Source of the DNA: Candidatus Eiseniibacteriota bacterium
Lineage (GTDB): Bacteria > Orphanbacterota > Orphanbacteria > Orphanbacterales > Orphanbacteraceae
Assembly (NCBI GenBank): GCA_029262235.1
Contig: JAJCZU010000003.1
Span: 310,001 to 374,000, forward strand
Length of the DNA stretch: 64,000 nt
Direction of reading: 5' to 3'
The notes under the pieces were generated by a model, which did no database searches, was not told where the DNA came from, and saw nothing but the letters and a program-made list of their open reading frames with translations. Both the position numbers and the translations under genes were made by a program. This document shows positions 1 through 7,622 of this stretch, in pieces (positions within the stretch are counted from its first letter, which is position 1; the number at the start of each line of letters is the position of its first letter).

Positions 1-1493
1 ACGGCCCGTTCCGGGTCGGTCGCGGTCTGCGTCAGCGTCTCGAAATAGTTCACCCACAGCGTGCGCAGGTGATCGTCGCGCGCAATGCGCGCGCGCTCGG
101 GACGCGGATCGAGAACGTCGGCCGCCTTCGCGTCCGGCGCATCGGGCGTCTTGAACACGACTCCGTCCGGTGAAGGTTCTCCCATCGGCGCGTTCGAATA
201 GCACGGCGGCTCGAACGCGGGGTAGAAGTACACGGTTCCTTCGGGATTGCGGATCGAAACGTCGGTCCGGAATTCTTCGCACTGCTGCAGATAGAGCAGA
301 GGGAAGAGGAGGTCGTCCCCCGCTGCGTAAAGCCTGGCGGAATCCGGGAGCGTGGAAAGAACTTCGCGCGCGTATGCCTCGGGCAGACGGACGTCGCGCA
401 TGCGATGCGCGGGAATATCGCGCATCGCCCCCCCGAGCGCCACCAGCAGAAACAGCGCAGGAACGAACCGCCCCGCGCGCCCGAGGACAATGGCGAGGCG
501 ATCGATTCCGACTGCCGCGCCGACGGCAAGAAGGATCAGAACCGGGGTGAAGAAGACGGCGTTCGTCTGTGTTTCCCGCACGGTCGGAGGAAAGCGGAGC
601 AGCAGAACGAGAACCGGCCCGTAGAGCGCGATCCCCGCCAGAAAGAGACGCCGGGGAATGCGCACCACGCCGGAATGCGAGCCCGCCGCCATGCCGGCCG
701 CCGCGAGCGGAAGCAGCAGCAGAAGCGCGCTTCCGCGCATGAGTTCCCGCGCGAGATCCGACGCGTTCCGCACGAGCAGCTCCCACGAAAAAGCCGGTCG
801 CGCCACGATTCCGTACTGCGATCGCGTAACGTGGTCGAACAGCCCCGTGAGCGTATTCGGCTCGCCCCAGTTCACGAACGGATCCTGCTGCGAGCGCACC
901 ATCAGCACAAACAGAAGCGTAAACGCGACGACACCGGCCGGGATCGCGAAGGCGAGAGTACGCCGCACGCCCGCGCGAAGCGCGACCAGGATCCACGTTC
1001 CGGCCCCGAGCGGGTGGGCGAGCGTCGCGAGAGCGGCGCCGTATCCCGCGACCGGCGCGCTGCGATCTGACCGGCCGGACAGGAGTGCGAGCAGCACGAG
1101 CGCGAAAAGAAGAGAGTGCAGTGCGTAGACCTCGGGCATCACGGCCTGCTCCCAGTAGAGCGGGCTCGTTCCGAGCAGCGCGAGTGCCGCAAACGCGGCG
1201 CCCGGAGTCGCGAAACGAATCGCCACCTTGTGCAGAACCGCCAGCGCGGCGGCGCCCGCGACCGCCGAGAGCAGCGCCACCCGCCACGCGGAAGTGGCGA
1301 ACGGGAGCATGTCGAACAGCCGGGCGATCAGGAGCCAGAGCGGGTAGCCGGGAGGATGGGCGATGTCGAGCGTGTGCGCCGCGGCGACGAGTTCGCCGGA
1401 GTCGCCGAGATAGATGCGGGCGCCGAGGCACGAGAGATAGATGGCGGCAAAACCGAGCCCGAAAAGGGCCGAGGAGTGGCGTCTGGCGATCAT
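1..1493 (-). CDS. DUF2723 (TMEM260-like) membrane protein, C-terminus cut by window edge
   Basis: An uninterrupted reading frame runs from the ATG at 1493 to the window edge. It begins MIARRHSSALFGLG and carries the hallmark GDSGELVAAAHTLDIAHPPG followed by YPLW near residues 27-52. That segment is diagnostic of the DUF2723/TMEM260 family of multi-spanning GT-C-type proteins. Human TMEM260 is an O-mannosyltransferase; most bacterial members are uncharacterised. Many hydrophobic helices follow, then a soluble stretch near the left edge with LYAAGDDLLFPLLYLQQ, as in the family's periplasmic tail. GGGAGG lies 11 nt upstream of the start. The role is probably transfer of a lipid-linked sugar at the cytoplasmic membrane, inferred from family and from the other glycosyltransferases in the window. 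The 3' end is not visible. Confidence 0.85.
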   Translation of the reverse strand, partial: MIARRHSSALFGLGFAAIYLSCLGARIYLGDSGELVAAAHTLDIAHPPGYPLWLLIARLFDMLPFATSAWRVALLSAVAGAAALAVLHKVAIRFATPGAAFAALALLGTSPLYWEQAVMPEVYALHSLLFALVLLALLSGRSDRSAPVAGYGAALATLAHPLGAGTWILVALRAGVRRTLAFAIPAGVVAFTLLFVLMVRSQQDPFVNWGEPNTLTGLFDHVTRSQYGIVARPAFSWELLVRNASDLARELMRGSALLLLLPLAAAGMAAGSHSGVVRIPRRLFLAGIALYGPVLVLLLRFPPTVRETQTNAVFFTPVLILLAVGAAVGIDRLAIVLGRAGRFVPALFLLVALGGAMRDIPAHRMRDVRLPEAYAREVLSTLPDSARLYAAGDDLLFPLLYLQQCEEFRTDVSIRNPEGTVYFYPAFEPPCYSNAPMGEPSPDGVVFKTPDAPDAKAADVLDPRPERARIARDDHLRTLWVNYFETLTQTATDPERA

Positions 1494-1640
1494 CGCTGGC
1501 GAGTCCTCCCGTGCAAAATCGAACGCCTCCCGTTGCAGGAACCGAAATCGGCCTGGTCCGCAGAATACCGGGAGAACGGGGCGGGCTTCTACCTCTAACA
1601 GTACCAAGGGATTGGAAGCATCCGAGGAGATGGCCGGTTT

Positions 1641-1657
1641 CTGGCACTACTTTTGCA
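1641..1657 (+). promoter_or_regulatory. sigma-54-type -24/-12 promoter
   Basis: CTGGCACTACTTTTGCA has GG at 1643-1644 and GC at 1655-1656 with exactly ten bases between. It matches the RpoN consensus TGGCAC-N5-TTGCA. The expected start is near 1668, 37 nt before the ATG of the WxxGxW lipoprotein. No enhancer-binding protein gene is visible in the window. Confidence 0.6.
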
Positions 1658-1704
1658 ATTCTACTTAGTAGGGAAACGTGGGGCGACGCATGGAGGTCAA
1701 GTTG

Positions 1705-1911
1705 ATGAAAAGCGTAACATGGGGACTCCTGTTCGGCGCCCTGCTGCTCCAGAGCTGTGCGATCTATTCGCGGCCTTCGCCGCCGCCGTCACGGGCGGAA
1801 ATCCGGGTGGCGGCCCCGTGCCCCGGCGCGCAGTGGGCGTCCGGCAACTGGCGCTGGGAAGGGAAACGCAAAGGGTACCGCTGGGTCCCCGGCCACTGGC
1901 GCTGCCCGTAG
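1705..1911 (+). CDS. small WxxGxW-repeat lipoprotein
   Basis: This 68-residue protein starts at the ATG at 1705 with GGAGG at 1692-1696. An in-frame start at 1678 has no better site. The first 22 residues form a signal peptide ending LLLQSC, a plausible lipobox with the Cys as lipidation site. The mature part is only about 45 residues and contains WASGNW and WVPGHW, two copies of the WxxGxW repeat (PF12779-like) found in small secreted and outer-membrane-linked proteins of unknown function. It stands alone behind the sigma-54-type site at 1641-1657, so its expression may be conditional. The function is unknown; an envelope location is inferred from the leader. Confidence 0.75.
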   Translation: MKSVTWGLLFGALLLQSCAIYSRPSPPPSRAEIRVAAPCPGAQWASGNWRWEGKRKGYRWVPGHWRCP

Positions 1912-1972
1912 ATCCTGTCCGGTTTCCGGATCGCGGCGGTCGACGAAGATGCGTGCGCAGGGAGCGGCGCGC

Positions 1973-2001
1973 TTGCCCGTTTCGCGGGGAACGTCTACCG
2001 T
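1973..2001 (+). promoter_or_regulatory. possible sigma-70 promoter of the DUF2400 gene
   Basis: TTGCCC (1973-1978), 17 bases, TACCGT (1996-2001). The -10 match is weak. If used, transcription would start at or next to the ATG at 2008, giving a leaderless mRNA; no ribosome binding site precedes that ATG. Confidence 0.3.
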
Positions 2002-2007
2002 TCGGGT

Positions 2008-2901
2008 ATGAAGCACGCGCAGAAGATCGCCGGCCCGGATCCGCAGATGAAGGGTTTCCTCGATCGCATCTATGCGCGTTACGCGCGCCCCGACTATCTC
2101 GGCACCGATCCGCTTCCGCTCGTCCGGCAGTATTCCGACCCGAAAGACCGCGAAGTGGCGGGCGTACTCGCCGCACTGGCAGCATACGGTCGCGTATCCG
2201 CGATCTGTGCGCACGTCGAAGACTGCCTTCTGCTGCTCGGCGAAAAACCGTATCGCGCGGTGCGTTCGTTTCGACCCGACCGTGTTCCCGAAGCCTTCCT
2301 CGCAATCCGTTATCGGTTTCATACGGGGCGCGACATCGTCGCACTTCTCTCCGTTCTCGCTTCGATCTACCGCACCCACGACTCACTCGAAACACTCTTC
2401 CGATCCTTCCCGGGGAACACATATGACCGGCTCGAGGGCATGGTGGGCGAATTCCGAAAAACGGACGTTTCGCACGTTTATGACGAAGACGGCTGGAAAT
2501 CTTCGTACGGATTGAATTATTTATTTACCGACCCTTCGAAGGGGGGAGCGTGCAAACGGTGGAATCTTTTCCTGCGCTGGATGATCCGTGAAGACGACGG
2601 GATCGACTGCGGCGCCTGGGCGGATTGCGACCCGGCGGAGCTCCAGGTTCCGCTCGATACGCACCTGCTCCGCATCGGCCGCCGTCTCGGCTTCATTCCG
2701 CAGAAAACCGCCTCCAGAGCGGCCGTGCGCTCCATGACCTCCTCGCTCGCGCTCTACGATTCCCGCGATCCCGTCCGTTTCGACTTCCCACTCTGCCGCC
2801 TCGGAATTCTCGACCGTTGTCCCTCCGTGGGATTTGAAGAACGATGCTCGCAATGTGAAATGTTCGTCTCCTGCCGGCGCGCCGTCCCTCCCCCCATCTG
2901 A
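2008..2901 (+). CDS. DUF2400 / TIGR02757 family protein
   Basis: This is a 297-residue soluble protein. Recognisable family features are the N-terminal RYARPDYLGTDPLPL, the helical VAGVLAALAAYGRV near residue 50, GLNYLFTDPSKGGACKRWNL around 170-190, PLDTHLLRIGRRLGF around 215-230, and a C-terminal Cys cluster (CPSVGFEERCSQCEMFVSC). The family is widespread in the FCB group and distantly resembles helix-hairpin-helix DNA glycosylases of the endonuclease III type. The C-terminal cysteines resemble an iron-sulfur or zinc site. No activity has been assigned that I know of. The start is the ATG at 2008, without a clear ribosome binding site. It lies 96 nt after the WxxGxW gene. Confidence 0.85.
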   Translation: MKHAQKIAGPDPQMKGFLDRIYARYARPDYLGTDPLPLVRQYSDPKDREVAGVLAALAAYGRVSAICAHVEDCLLLLGEKPYRAVRSFRPDRVPEAFLAIRYRFHTGRDIVALLSVLASIYRTHDSLETLFRSFPGNTYDRLEGMVGEFRKTDVSHVYDEDGWKSSYGLNYLFTDPSKGGACKRWNLFLRWMIREDDGIDCGAWADCDPAELQVPLDTHLLRIGRRLGFIPQKTASRAAVRSMTSSLALYDSRDPVRFDFPLCRLGILDRCPSVGFEERCSQCEMFVSCRRAVPPPI

Positions 2902-2931
2902 AAATCGTATTTTCGAAGGTGACAAAAAACG

Positions 2932-2961
2932 TTGACAGCGTTTTCTGGCTTTCCATATATT
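2932..2961 (+). promoter_or_regulatory. sigma-70 promoter of the lysine-rich repeat protein
   Basis: A perfect TTGACA (2932-2937) is followed after 18 bases by TATATT (2956-2961). It lies in a noticeably AT-rich intergenic stretch (2902-3150). The predicted leader to the GTG at 3151 is about 180 nt and ends in a hairpin, GAAGGTT (3107-3113) with AACCTTC (3122-3128), directly before the AGGGAGG ribosome binding site. Confidence 0.6.
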
Positions 2962-3150
2962 CTCCCCAGCTTTTTTATAAGTGGAAAAAAGTGCGATTTT
3001 ACTAAAAGAACTCGTGAATCATGCCGATGACGAGTTTGAAGATAAATCCTGGGATGTGTGGTGGTGCGGAACAAACGTATTCGGCGATTATGTCGAATCG
3101 AATGCTGAAGGTTTACATTATAACCTTCGCGAACAAGGGAGGCATGAGAA

Positions 3151-3612
3151 GTGGCCACTAAAAAGAAATCCACGAGACGTCGTGCGAAGACTGCTTCCAG
3201 AGTGACTAAGAAAAAGACGGCGCGTAAGGCTACGAAGAAGAAAGCCACGCGCAAGAAAGCCACTCGGAAGAAAGCTACGCGTAAGAAAGCGACGAAGAAG
3301 AAAGCTACGCGCAAGAAAGCCAAGAAAAAGACTACGCGCAAGAAAGCTACGAAGAAGAAAGCCACGCGCAAGAAAGCTACGAAGAAGAAAGCTACGCGCA
3401 AGAAGGCTAAGAAGAAAACCACGCGCAAGAAAGCTACGAAGAAGAAAGCTACGCGCAAGAAGGCCAAGAAGAAAACTACGCGCAAGAAGGCTACGAAGAA
3501 GAAAGCCACGCGTAAGAAGGCCAAGAAGAAAGCTACGCGCCGCAAAGCCACGAAGAAGAAGGCTACGCGCAAGAAAGCTACGCGTCGGAAGGCTACGAAG
3601 AAGAAGAGATAA
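3151..3612 (+). CDS. lysine-rich histone-H1-like repeat protein
   Basis: This 153-residue protein is almost wholly K, R, T and A, built from repeats such as KKATRKKATKKK and KKAKKKTTRKK. It resembles the C-terminal tails of histone H1 and bacterial H1-like proteins (Hc1, AlgP class), which bind DNA or RNA electrostatically without a folded domain. Start is the GTG at 3151 with AGGGAGG 8 nt upstream; the ATG at 3144 terminates after five codons. The gene has its own promoter (2932-2961) and terminator (3658-3691). The internal near-identical codon blocks make it prone to length change. Nucleoid or polyanion binding is inferred from composition only. Confidence 0.85.
   Translation: MATKKKSTRRRAKTASRVTKKKTARKATKKKATRKKATRKKATRKKATKKKATRKKAKKKTTRKKATKKKATRKKATKKKATRKKAKKKTTRKKATKKKATRKKAKKKTTRKKATKKKATRKKAKKKATRRKATKKKATRKKATRRKATKKKR
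3205..3610 (+). repeat. tandem Lys/Arg/Thr/Ala codon repeats inside the H1-like gene
   Basis: Degenerate tandem blocks of the form AAGAAAGCTACGCGCAAG recur across the gene with units of 12 to 27 nt that differ mainly at third codon positions (GCT/GCC, CGC/CGT). They are coding repeats, not spacer-separated CRISPR repeats. Confidence 0.85.
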
Positions 3613-3657
3613 CTCTCCGCGCTGTTCGGCGCGATTTCTTCGTTGCATCGTAAGATC

Positions 3658-3691
3658 GGGCGGGTTCCTTTCGGGACCCGCCCTTTCTGTT
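3658..3691 (+). terminator. rho-independent terminator
   Basis: GGGCGGGT (3658-3665) pairs with ACCCGCCC (3676-3683) around a 10-base loop, followed by TTTCTGTT. It lies 45 nt after the stop codon of the lysine-rich gene. Confidence 0.8.
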
Positions 3692-3696
3692 ATCCT
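3688..3696 (+). promoter_or_regulatory. extended -10 element next to the sulfatase-fold gene start
   Basis: TGT-TATCCT ends 7 nt before the ATG at 3704, overlapping the U-tract of the preceding terminator. No Shine-Dalgarno sequence is present. The geometry suits a leaderless transcript. Confidence 0.35.
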
Positions 3697-3703
3697 CAGC
3701 GAC

Positions 3704-5062
3704 ATGGCGAACGGAATGACTCGACGACTCGGATTCCTCCTGCTTCTCCTTCTGCCGCTGCTCGCGGGTTGCGGTCGTTCCCGGCCGAACGTACTTCTCA
3801 TCTCGGTCGATACTTTGCGCGCGGACCGTCTCGGCTGTTACGGCGCTTACAACGTTCTGACTCCGCAGATGGACAGAATCGCGCGCGAGGGGGCGCTGTT
3901 TGCGGCCTGCACGACCCCGATCCCCGAAACCGCTCCGGCCCACGCCACGATTCTGACCGGCCTCTACCCGAGACATCACGGCATTCGCGAAAACGGGATC
4001 GTGCTCCGGAACGGGAACCCGCTCGCGGAGCGTTTCTCGCAGGCGGGCTATGAAACGGCCGGGTTCGTGAGCGGATTTCCTCTGATCGAACGGTTCGGTT
4101 TTGCGCGCGGCTTCGACCACTACGACGACTACCTGACCGATGGTTTCACGGGAAGCGGCACATCCGTGCAGGGGACGGAGCGCTCCGCCGCGAAGACGAT
4201 CGATGCGGCGCTCCGCTGGATTGCGGGCAGAAAAGATCCCTGGTTCGTCTGGATTCACCTGTTCGACCCGCATGCTCCGTATGCCGCGCCGGGACCCGAG
4301 CGGCGGCTTTACTACACGGGGGACGAACGATCGAGCGCGAACCGGAGCATGGAAGACATTCGCCTTCCGGCGAACCTGCTGCTCGGTGGCGTAACGGATA
4401 TCGCCTACCCGGTCGCTCTTTACGAGGGGGAGGTTTCGTACACGGACCGCCAGATCGGGCGCCTCGTGCGCGCTCTCGAAGCCGACGGCGCCTGGGAAAA
4501 CACGATCACGGCGCTTCTCGCGGATCATGGCGAAAGTCTCACGGAGCATCAGTACTACTTCGGTCATTCCCGCTTTCTCTACGACCCCTCCGTGCACGTG
4601 CCGCTCCTCGTGCGGGCGCCCGACACGAGTGCGCTTCCGCGCGGCGTCATCGTGCGGGACGAAGTTTCGCTGCTCGATGTGGCGCCGACTCTCGCCGAGC
4701 TGGCCGGCCTCGCGTCCGAGAATGCCGACGGCGTTTCGCTCGCAGGGGCTCTCCGCGGGGAACCGATCGCGCCGCGGCCGCTCTATCTGGAGCGTTCGCC
4801 GCACGAAGGACCGCTCTTCGGCATTCGTCAGGGAGGATGGAAACTGCTGGCGTCGCGCGAGCGTGGTCGCGAGCTCTATCATCTCGAAGCGGATCCGGGG
4901 GAACGTGTGAATCTTGCGGGCGATGCCGAAATTTTCGCGCGGGAGGGAGGACGGCTCGCGTCGATTCTCGACCGGTGGGCCGCCTCGGATACGCCCGTTG
5001 ACGAGGGCGCGATCGACGAAGAGACGAAGCGCGTTCTGCGCGGTCTCGGTTACGTGCGCTGA
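3704..5062 (+). CDS. sulfatase-fold (alkaline phosphatase superfamily) lipoprotein
   Basis: A 452-residue protein with a lipoprotein leader (LLPLLAGC, lipid Cys at 23), then the PF00884 core. Visible core features are NVLLISVDTLRADRLGCYG (29-47, first metal Asp), the active-site block ETAPAHATILTG (75-86), the helix-loop IHLFDPHAPY, and LADHGESLTEH with the second metal-site Asp-His. The residue aligned with the formylglycine Cys/Ser of true sulfatases is Thr76. It may therefore use Thr as nucleophile, like EptA or LtaS, and need no formylglycine-generating enzyme. Substrate is unknown; it acts outside the cytoplasmic membrane. It overlaps the convergent antiporter gene by 13 nt. Confidence 0.9.
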   Translation: MANGMTRRLGFLLLLLLPLLAGCGRSRPNVLLISVDTLRADRLGCYGAYNVLTPQMDRIAREGALFAACTTPIPETAPAHATILTGLYPRHHGIRENGIVLRNGNPLAERFSQAGYETAGFVSGFPLIERFGFARGFDHYDDYLTDGFTGSGTSVQGTERSAAKTIDAALRWIAGRKDPWFVWIHLFDPHAPYAAPGPERRLYYTGDERSSANRSMEDIRLPANLLLGGVTDIAYPVALYEGEVSYTDRQIGRLVRALEADGAWENTITALLADHGESLTEHQYYFGHSRFLYDPSVHVPLLVRAPDTSALPRGVIVRDEVSLLDVAPTLAELAGLASENADGVSLAGALRGEPIAPRPLYLERSPHEGPLFGIRQGGWKLLASRERGRELYHLEADPGERVNLAGDAEIFAREGGRLASILDRWAASDTPVDEGAIDEETKRVLRGLGYVR

Positions 5063-7002
5063 CTCGCCGCGACTTCCTCGTCCGGATTTTTCCCCGCGAA
5101 TCGAAGAATCAGAAAGAGCGTGGCGACGCCGCAGGCGAGGCAGATCCAGGGAGAAACGCCACGCGTGGCGGGAATATATCCCGCGAAAATGGCGACGACC
5201 ATCGTCGTCATCGCGTACGGAATCTGTGTGCGGACGTGATGAATGTGATCGGCCGCGGAGCTTACGGACGAGAGAATCGTCGTATCGGAAAGCGGGCTGC
5301 AGTGGTCGCCGAAGATCGATCCCTCGAGCACGGCGCCGATCGAAACGATCGTGAGTCCGTACGGCCCGAGCACGCTGTCCGCGCCGAGAAGATGCGCCAG
5401 CAGAACCGCGTTCGGCAGGATGATCGCCATCGTAGACCAGGACGAGCCGGTTGAAAACGAAACCAGGCACGACACGAGAAAGAGCACGATCGGGTACATG
5501 TTCGGCGAAATCGACTGCTTGAAGAGCGCCACGAGATAGTACGCCGTGCCCATGTCGCGGCACACCCCGCCGATGCACCACGCGAGAACGAGAATCACGA
5601 TCGCGAAGGCAAGCGCTCTCGTCGAACTGAACGACGCGCCGAGTACTTCCGTCGCCGTGAGGTTCTTTTGCGTAAGCATGAGCAGTGCCGCAAGCAGGAA
5701 TCCACTCCAGGCACCCCCAGCGATCGCCTGTGTTGAATTAGCGTTCGCAATGACATCGCGGAGCGCACTGAACGATAAAACCGCACTGAGGGGATAAGGC
5801 GCGTCGAGAGAGGCATTCCCTGAGTGCCACATCATGCCGAGTGTGACAATGACGACCGTGACGAGTGGAAGTACACCGTTCCACCATCGGTGCGGGATGT
5901 TTTCTTTCGGCTGCACGCGCGTCATCGCGTCCGAAACCATCGGGCGTGCGTCCGGATGCGACAGGTGACCGAGCGAGCGAGCCCGTTTTTCCGCCGCGAG
6001 CATCGGCCCGAACTCGCGCCCCGTAAAAATGCCGATCAGAATGAAAAGAAGCGTGAAGATTGCATAAAAACGATACGGAATGGTCTGCGCGAATACCAGA
6101 TACGGGTTGTCCGTGATGCCTACTTCGAGAAGCTGGGGTGAGAACAGGCTCACTTCGTACGCGACCCACGTCGACAGGATCGAGATTCCCGCGACGGGAG
6201 CGGCGGTAGAGTCGACGATGTAAGCCAGCTTCTCGCGACTCACGCGAAAGCGATCCGTGAGCGGGCGCATCGAGTTGCCGACGAGAATCGTGTTCGCGTA
6301 GTCGTCGAAGAAGATCGCGAGCCCCATGAGAAAGGTCGCGAACTGGGACGACTTCGCCGAGCGCACGAGCTTCGTGATCAGCTCCAGCATGCCCTGCACG
6401 CCACCGCCGCGGCTGATGATGCCGATCAGCGCCACGAGGCCGATCACGAAGCCGATCAGCTCGAGACGAAACGAGTCGAGAAGCGCCTGCTGGATCACGT
6501 ATTCGCGCACGAACAGCCAGAGCCCCTTGAGCGGGTTGTACCCCGAAAGAAGCGTCGTTCCGAGCCAGACACCGCTCGCGAGAGCCAGAATCGTGCGCTG
6601 AAAGAGCAGGGCGATCGCAATCGTCAGAAGAGGCGGGAGCAGCGAAGATGCGCGGATCGGGGCCTTCTCTTCGACATGCGTTTCCCCGCGCCAGGTCCAC
6701 GTCAGGCTCTGCGCGGCCACGGTTGCCGAGAACGAAAGCCCGAGCGGTTCGGTCGCCTCGCCGCCGTCTTCAGGCGCGAAACGGGCCGCGATTTCCGCGC
6801 GGCGTCCTGCAAGATAGGAGCCCGGGACTTCGCCGAGCGCATTCACCTCAGTGAGACGGGCGCCGGACGGGCCGATTTCTTCCTGCACGCGGTCGAGAAG
6901 CGACTGCATGTTGCGTTCGTAGAGATAAGTCTGGTCCGCTTCGGGGCGGACGAAAAAGAGGACGGCGAGAAGGACGAGAGTACCGATGCGAAGTAGGTTC
7001 AT
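5050..7002 (-). CDS. NhaC-family Na+/H+ antiporter with periplasmic N-terminal extension
   Basis: A 650-residue integral membrane protein. About 12 hydrophobic segments follow residue 110. NhaC/PF03553-type motifs include GLAIFFDDYANTILVGNSMRP, STAAPVAGISILSTWVAYEV, STGSSWSTMAIILPNA and EGSIFGDHCSPLSDTTILSS. The family exchanges Na+ (or other cations or organic acids) for protons. The first 110 residues are unusual: one N-terminal helix, then a polar domain of about 80 residues expected in the periplasm, which makes the protein longer than typical NhaC (about 460-520 aa). It starts 15 nt after the CcmH-like stop, so it is probably co-transcribed. Ion specificity cannot be read from sequence. 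Confidence 0.88.
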   Translation of the reverse strand: MNLLRIGTLVLLAVLFFVRPEADQTYLYERNMQSLLDRVQEEIGPSGARLTEVNALGEVPGSYLAGRRAEIAARFAPEDGGEATEPLGLSFSATVAAQSLTWTWRGETHVEEKAPIRASSLLPPLLTIAIALLFQRTILALASGVWLGTTLLSGYNPLKGLWLFVREYVIQQALLDSFRLELIGFVIGLVALIGIISRGGGVQGMLELITKLVRSAKSSQFATFLMGLAIFFDDYANTILVGNSMRPLTDRFRVSREKLAYIVDSTAAPVAGISILSTWVAYEVSLFSPQLLEVGITDNPYLVFAQTIPYRFYAIFTLLFILIGIFTGREFGPMLAAEKRARSLGHLSHPDARPMVSDAMTRVQPKENIPHRWWNGVLPLVTVVIVTLGMMWHSGNASLDAPYPLSAVLSFSALRDVIANANSTQAIAGGAWSGFLLAALLMLTQKNLTATEVLGASFSSTRALAFAIVILVLAWCIGGVCRDMGTAYYLVALFKQSISPNMYPIVLFLVSCLVSFSTGSSWSTMAIILPNAVLLAHLLGADSVLGPYGLTIVSIGAVLEGSIFGDHCSPLSDTTILSSVSSAADHIHHVRTQIPYAMTTMVVAIFAGYIPATRGVSPWICLACGVATLFLILRFAGKNPDEEVAASQRT

Positions 7003-7017
7003 GGGTCAGGGAGTTTA

Positions 7018-7542
7018 TCACGAGTCGGTGTCGAATTCCTCCCGAATGACCCGCTCGATTTCATCGTCCTCCCCGCGCGGATGTCCCGCCGCATCCTGGG
7101 CGGCGCGGTTCCCGCGCTTTCGCTGCGAACGGATCACGAGCAGGAGCACGCACGCGCCGAGCGCGAGCGCGGCCCACGGGCCGATGTCGGACATGCGGTT
7201 GAAGCCTTCGGGGGTCGGCTCGGACAGAATCTCCTCGCCGTACTGCGCCACGTAAATCGCGTGGATCGAATCGACGCTGAGCCCCTGCGCGACATAGTTC
7301 GCGATCGCGTCCTTCATTTCGAGCGCGCCCGGAGAGAAGTGATCCGCAAGCAGGCTGTGCCGGCAGCACGGGGCCATGAAGTGCCGCTCGAGCTTTTTGG
7401 GATCGATCGCGGTCTGAGACGCAGCCGCGGTAAACAGAAACAGGCCCGCGACGGCGCTGAGGATCGCGCGTTTCGACAGCGGGAATGCAGTCCGTGAAGA
7501 CCGGGCCCGCGCGATACCGGCTTTTCGATTCTGAGAGCGCAT
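7018..7542 (-). CDS. CcmH/CycL/NrfF-family cytochrome c maturation-like protein
   Basis: A 174-residue protein with an N-terminal hydrophobic leader (about residues 25-43), a soluble domain and one C-terminal helix (WAALALGACVLLLVI), the family layout. The conserved segment HFMAPCCRHSLLADHFSP near residues 55-72 replaces the usual LRCPVCQ redox motif with adjacent cysteines. It is followed by the typical DAIANYVAQGLSVDSIHAIYVAQYGEEIL. CcmH proteins reduce or bind apocytochrome c for haem ligation. No other ccm gene is in view, so the role here is uncertain. AAGGAG precedes the ATG at 7542, and a TATATT box lies upstream at about 7575-7580. Confidence 0.8.
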   Translation of the reverse strand: MRSQNRKAGIARARSSRTAFPLSKRAILSAVAGLFLFTAAASQTAIDPKKLERHFMAPCCRHSLLADHFSPGALEMKDAIANYVAQGLSVDSIHAIYVAQYGEEILSEPTPEGFNRMSDIGPWAALALGACVLLLVIRSQRKRGNRAAQDAAGHPRGEDDEIERVIREEFDTDS

Positions 7543-7622
7543 GCAGAACTCCTTCGCAAGCGTAGCTATAGAAGAATATACAGAGGGCGGGGCGCAATGG
7601 CCACGTCCAACGAAGCGATCCC

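Noticed and set aside
2981-3205. Small frame starting GTG just after the promoter at 2932, 74 codons
   Set aside because: It reads plausibly for the first 55 codons but uses AT-rich codons unlike any neighbour, has no ribosome binding site and overlaps the lysine-rich gene. I treat it as leader sequence, though a regulatory leader peptide cannot be excluded.
2754-3572. Long leftward frame rich in LRVAFF repeats
   Set aside because: It is the antisense reading of the AAG/AAA-rich repeats in the H1-like gene; the repeated Phe/Leu/Val pattern is a by-product.
3205-3610. Possible CRISPR-like array
   Set aside because: Units are contiguous, of variable length and in one open reading frame, with no unique spacers.
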